A stretch of 16,877 bases of DNA from Halobacteriales archaeon SW_9_67_24. GTDB taxonomy: Archaea > Halobacteriota > Halobacteria > Halobacteriales > Halococcaceae. Under the pieces are notes generated by a model. The model had not been told where the DNA came from, made no database searches, and worked only from the letters and a program-made list of their open reading frames with translations. The stretch covers positions 1 to 16,877 of the forward strand of contig PXSV01000053.1 in NCBI GenBank assembly GCA_003022685.1. The letters are read 5' to 3'. This document shows, one piece after another, positions 14,030 through 16,877 of this stretch; position 1 is the first letter of the stretch; every line of letters begins with the position of its first letter. The position numbers were made by a program, and so were the translations under genes.

Positions 14030-15307
14030 TTACGACCTCTCGGCCCCGATCCGGCGGATCGACGCCGAGAGCACGTCGACGCCGATGGCGATCGATTCCT
14101 CGTCGACGTCGAACGTCGCGGTGTGATGCCCACCAGGATGGTCGGTGCCGACGCCAACGTAGGCTGCGTGGCCGCCGTGTGCCTGGACGCGCTGCATCAG
14201 ATAGGTCGCGTCCTCGCTCCCGCCGAGGTCGTCGCGCTCGGTCGGCGTATCGACCGCATCGTTTCGGGTCGCGGCGTCGAGCACGACGTCGACGAGTGCC
14301 TGGTCGCTCGTCGCGCTCGGGGCCTCACCCACCGTCGAAAGCTCGACCGAACAGCCGTGCATCCCCGCAGCGTGATCGAGCACGCGCTCGGCGCGCTCGC
14401 GGGTGTACTCCATCAGTTCGGTGGTCTCGCCCCGGACCTCGCCTTCGATGAACGCTTCCTCGGGGATGATGTTGGTCGCGGTGCCGCCGCCGACCATTCC
14501 GGCATTGACTCGTGTCGGGCCGTCGTCGTGGCGCGGGATCGCGTAGAGGTTCTGGATCGCGGTGGCCATCGCCTGGACCGCGTTTTCGCCCTCGTTCGGC
14601 TTGCCGCCGGCGTGGGCGGGAACCCCCTCGAAATCGGCCCGAAAGTGATGGACGGCGAGGAACCCATCGATGCCCGCAACCACCTCGCCGGTGGGGTGAT
14701 CGAGCCCGACGTGAACGGCGAGGAAGGCGTCGACATCGTCGAGATGGCCGCTTTTCGCCATCGGCTTGCCGCCCGCGACCATCTCCTCGCCCGGCTGGAA
14801 GAACACCTTCAGCGTCCCTTCAAAGTCGCTTTCTGCCACGGCTTCCAGCACCCCGATCCCGATGGTCGCGTGGGCGTCGTGCCCACAGGCGTGCATCCCA
14901 TCGGTCTCCGAGCGAAAGCCCTCCCGCACCGGCGCGTGGTCGTCGTCGGTGGCCTCCTCACGAAGCAGGCCGTCGATGTCGACCCGGAGTCCCACGGTGG
15001 GGCCGTCGCCGCGTTCGAGGACCGCGATGGCTCCGGTGTAGCCCCCTTCGGTTCGTTCCAGAATGTCCCCGCGCGCACCGACTTCTTCGGCGCGATCGTG
15101 CCATTGCCGGAGTTCGTCGTCGTCCGGGACCGCGTTCCGCTCGCCGTCGGCGAGCACTTCCGGCCCGACCAGAAGTTCGTCGACGCCGATCCGTTCGCAC
15201 TCCTCGACGATCCGCGAAGTGGTGTAGAACTCGCGCCACGCGGGCTCAGGGTGGCGGTGGAGGTCGCGTCGGAGATCGACCAATGCATCGTGCCTGGTCT
15301 GCTGCAT
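14030..15307 (-). CDS. M20-family amidohydrolase, AbgA-like, 425 aa
   Basis: A zinc metallohydrolase of the M20D type. The sequence follows the AbgA (p-aminobenzoyl-glutamate hydrolase subunit A) pattern rather than the shorter hippurate-hydrolase type: DLHRHPEPAWREFYTTSRIVEE at residues 15-36, a long insert with LRQWHDRAEEVGARG, then GGYTGAIAVLERG. Metal and catalytic motifs include LRVDIDGL (107-114), MHACGHDAH (138-146), FFQPGEE (169-175, general base E174) and AVHVG (H199), with DHPGGHHTATFDVDEE near the end (about 388-403). It probably cleaves an N-acyl or aminoacyl-aryl amide. No AbgB partner is present. A TATA box and a palindrome lie directly upstream. It ends 38 bp before the isoprenoid synthase-like gene on the same strand. 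Confidence 0.9.
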   Translation of the reverse strand: MQQTRHDALVDLRRDLHRHPEPAWREFYTTSRIVEECERIGVDELLVGPEVLADGERNAVPDDDELRQWHDRAEEVGARGDILERTEGGYTGAIAVLERGDGPTVGLRVDIDGLLREEATDDDHAPVREGFRSETDGMHACGHDAHATIGIGVLEAVAESDFEGTLKVFFQPGEEMVAGGKPMAKSGHLDDVDAFLAVHVGLDHPTGEVVAGIDGFLAVHHFRADFEGVPAHAGGKPNEGENAVQAMATAIQNLYAIPRHDDGPTRVNAGMVGGGTATNIIPEEAFIEGEVRGETTELMEYTRERAERVLDHAAGMHGCSVELSTVGEAPSATSDQALVDVVLDAATRNDAVDTPTERDDLGGSEDATYLMQRVQAHGGHAAYVGVGTDHPGGHHTATFDVDEESIAIGVDVLSASIRRIGAERS

Positions 15308-15312
15308 AGCGA

Positions 15313-15328
15313 CCCGACACGCGTCGGG
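15313..15328. promoter_or_regulatory. Operator-like inverted repeat at the amidohydrolase start site
   Basis: CCCGAC, a 4-nt spacer and GTCGGG form an exact inverted repeat between the TATA box and the ATG at 15307. A third copy of the half-site, GTCGGG, lies on the other side of the TATA box at 15339-15344. This layout fits repression by a dimeric regulator. Confidence 0.45.
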
Positions 15329-15330
15329 CA

Positions 15331-15344
15331 GTTATACTGTCGGG
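15331..15344 (-). promoter_or_regulatory. Promoter of the amidohydrolase gene
   Basis: Minus-strand CCCGACAGTATAAC has its TATA centred about 26 bp before the ATG at 15307, predicting a leaderless transcript that may extend through the isoprenoid synthase-like and PEP-mobile genes. Confidence 0.55.
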
Positions 15345-15427
15345 CGGCCGGAATCCGCTTCGCCCGCAACGCCGGCCGAGCAGCCATCGGAATCCCTTTG
15401 GTTCGCTCGACGAGGCGGTGGAGAAGA

Positions 15428-15435
15428 CTTATCAC
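15428..15435 (+). promoter_or_regulatory. Putative TATA box for the ABC transporter operon
   Basis: CTTATCAC lies about 35 bp upstream of the ATG at 15466 and predicts a short leader of roughly 8 nt. The frame is open further upstream to 15418, but that region contains this box and is not acidic, so I do not count it as coding. Confidence 0.4.
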
Positions 15436-15465
15436 ACACCCACCGCCGCATCCACACGGTCTCCC

Positions 15466-16377
15466 ATGTCAGTCATCGAGATAGACCGACTCACCAAACG
15501 CTACGGCGACGTGACAGCCGTCGACGGTCTCTCGCTGTCGGTCGAATCCGGCGAGGTGTTCGGCTTTCTGGGGCCGAACGGCGCGGGCAAGTCGACCACG
15601 ATCAATGCCATGCTCGACTTCACGACGCCCAGCAGCGGCTCAGTCCGGGTCTTCGGCCACGACGCCCACGAGGAATCGGTCGCGGTCCGGCGACGCTCCG
15701 GGCTCCTCCTCGAAGGCTACGGTGCGTACCCCCGACTCACCGGCCACGAGCACGTCGAGCACGCCATCGCGACCAAGGACGCCGACGACGATCCCCTCGA
15801 GCTGCTCGAACGCGTCGGACTCGTCGAGGCCGCCGACCGCCGCGCCGGCGGCTACTCGAAGGGGATGCGCCAGCGGATGGCGATCGCCGTCGCGCTCGTC
15901 GGCCGGCCCGACCTCCTCGTTCTCGACGAACCCTCCACTGGGCTCGATCCGAACGGCGCTCGGCGGCTTCGCGAAGTCGTCACGGCGGAAGCCGACCGCG
16001 GCGCGACCGTGTTCTTTTCGAGTCACATCCTCGAACAGGTCGAGGCGGTCGCCGACCGGATCGCCATTCTCCGTGGCGGCGAGCTCGAAGCGGTCGGCGG
16101 GGTCAGGGAGCTCCGCGAGCGACTCGGAACGGGGACGACCGTGGAACTCGACGTGACGAACACGACCGACGAACTCCACGATCGCCTCCGGGTTCTCGAC
16201 GGCGTCTCCGACGTGAGTTCCCGCAACGGCACCGTCGCGGTCGCGTGCGACGGTCGCGGCGAAACCAAGCGTAAGGTGCTGAACGCGGCGGCCGACGCGG
16301 GCGTCTATCGTGACTTCACGGTGCGCGAGGCGTCGCTCGACGACGTGTTCTCGCAGTACACGGAGGGGAAGGCATGA
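15466..16377 (+). CDS. ABC transporter ATP-binding protein, 303 aa
   Basis: A nucleotide-binding subunit of an ABC-2-type exporter. Walker A GPNGAGKST is at residues 36-44, the signature YSKGMRQR at 130-137, Walker B LLVLDEP at 150-156 with catalytic E155, a D-loop STGLDP at 157-162 and the switch histidine H187 in SSHILEQ. After residue 220 a C-terminal regulatory domain ends in REASLDDVFSQYT, the pattern common in the CcmA/NatA-like family. It energises transport by the permease encoded next, whose start overlaps its stop (ATGA, 16374-16377). The cargo is not predictable. Drug, lipid or sodium export, or membrane-protein maturation, are all possible. The start at 15466 gives the canonical MSVIEIDRLTKRYG. 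Confidence 0.95.
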   Translation: MSVIEIDRLTKRYGDVTAVDGLSLSVESGEVFGFLGPNGAGKSTTINAMLDFTTPSSGSVRVFGHDAHEESVAVRRRSGLLLEGYGAYPRLTGHEHVEHAIATKDADDDPLELLERVGLVEAADRRAGGYSKGMRQRMAIAVALVGRPDLLVLDEPSTGLDPNGARRLREVVTAEADRGATVFFSSHILEQVEAVADRIAILRGGELEAVGGVRELRERLGTGTTVELDVTNTTDELHDRLRVLDGVSDVSSRNGTVAVACDGRGETKRKVLNAAADAGVYRDFTVREASLDDVFSQYTEGKA

Positions 16378-16877
16378 CGTGGCGCGACGTGTTCCGGCGG
16401 GACCTCCGGAGCGTGTACCGCTCGCGGACCGGGACCGCGGTCGCGGCGATCCTCGCGCTGAGCACGGTGGTCGCGGTCGGGCTGTTCGCGCTCGCGGAGG
16501 ACACCGCGGTGCTCGGGGGAATCGGCGCGCTCCTCACGACCGTGGTGCTCCTCGCACTCGTGTTCGTCGGCAGCCCCCGCTCGATCGCGATCACGGTTCT
16601 CGCGTTCACGGTGGTCGCAGTGGGGTTGACCTTCCTCGTCGCGGGCCTACGCCCCGCCGAGGCCGCACGGCCGCCGATGCAACTCGCCGTCGTCAGCGTC
16701 GGGAGCGCACTCTCCTTTCTGCTCCCGCTGGTCGCGCTCGTCGGGAGTTACGCCGCCCTGGTCGGCGAACGCGAGACCGGCAGCGTCCGCTTTCTCCTCG
16801 GGCTGCCGAACTCCCGCACCGATGCCTACGCCGGCAAGTATCTGAGTCGAGCGGCGGTCGTGCTCGTCCCGCTCGCC
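16374..16877 (+). CDS. ABC-2 type permease, N-terminal part (3' end outside window)
   Basis: 168 codons are present, starting MTWRDVFRRDLRSVYRSRTG, an amphipathic cytoplasmic N-terminus typical of ABC-2 permeases. Hydrophobic segments follow at about residues 20-42, 47-65 and 68-90, and again at about 105-128 before LVGERETGSVRFLLGLPNSR. That GERExGSxxFLLxLPxSR element is characteristic of NosY-like permeases and contacts the ATPase. The final visible residues begin another membrane segment. Translation is coupled to the ATPase by the ATGA overlap. The protein continues beyond 16877, so its total length is unknown. Confidence 0.9.
   Translation, partial: MTWRDVFRRDLRSVYRSRTGTAVAAILALSTVVAVGLFALAEDTAVLGGIGALLTTVVLLALVFVGSPRSIAITVLAFTVVAVGLTFLVAGLRPAEAARPPMQLAVVSVGSALSFLLPLVALVGSYAALVGERETGSVRFLLGLPNSRTDAYAGKYLSRAAVVLVPLA

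Noticed and set aside
12672..14126. A 484-codon plus-strand open frame over the isoprenoid synthase-like gene
   Set aside because: The minus strand has two Asp-rich isoprenoid motifs and a tight junction to the next gene. The plus-strand product lacks motifs.
13952..15484. A 510-codon plus-strand open frame over the amidohydrolase gene
   Set aside because: The minus strand encodes all M20 metal motifs, and this frame runs into the ABC gene without a domain of its own.
1..16877. CRISPR array, tRNA/rRNA genes or transposons
   Set aside because: I found no regularly spaced repeats, no cloverleaf-like sequence and no transposase or terminal inverted repeat pair.

Overview
The window is from a halophilic archaeon (class Halobacteria). 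Base composition is very GC-rich and the predicted proteins are strongly acidic. Several genes have archaeal TATA-like boxes about 26 bp upstream of the start codon, as expected for leaderless mRNAs. The gene set (a Cdc48-type AAA ATPase, a PibD-like prepilin peptidase, CstA, a Get3/ArsA-type ATPase) also fits. I cannot name the genus. No tRNA, rRNA, CRISPR array, insertion sequence or integrase is visible. The region reads as ordinary chromosome, with one accessory-looking segment at about 11.3-15.3 kb.

Layout. 1-1936: the 3' end of a cupin gene overlaps a 220-aa protein of unknown function, followed by two small membrane proteins and an SRPBCC-like protein. 2077-3624: a compact same-strand run of a zinc-ribbon miniprotein, a 98-aa conserved-looking small protein and a Get3/ArsA-family ATPase. 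3806-5641: the CstA-family transporter. 5783-7576 (minus): a prepilin peptidase and an alpha/beta hydrolase. 7807-10310: a small Hsp20-like protein translationally coupled to Cdc48, behind a strong promoter flanked by two palindromes. 10311-10700: a gene-free stretch full of hairpins. 10701-11324: a DedA-family membrane protein.

11327-15307 (minus) holds the most unusual content: an AbgA-like M20 amidohydrolase, a divergent class-1 isoprenoid (polyprenyl synthetase fold) protein, and a PEP-utilising phosphohistidine protein that lacks the ATP-grasp domain. The last two are 1 bp apart. The pair suggests an uncharacterised isoprenoid/phosphotransfer system, but that function is inference. 15466-16877: an ABC transporter ATPase coupled to a permease that runs off the window.

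The clearest functional couplings are the overlapping or near-abutting pairs: cupin/220-aa protein, Hsp20-like/Cdc48, isoprenoid synthase-like/PEP-mobile protein and ABC ATPase/permease. Gene identities rest on motifs read by eye, and no database search was possible.
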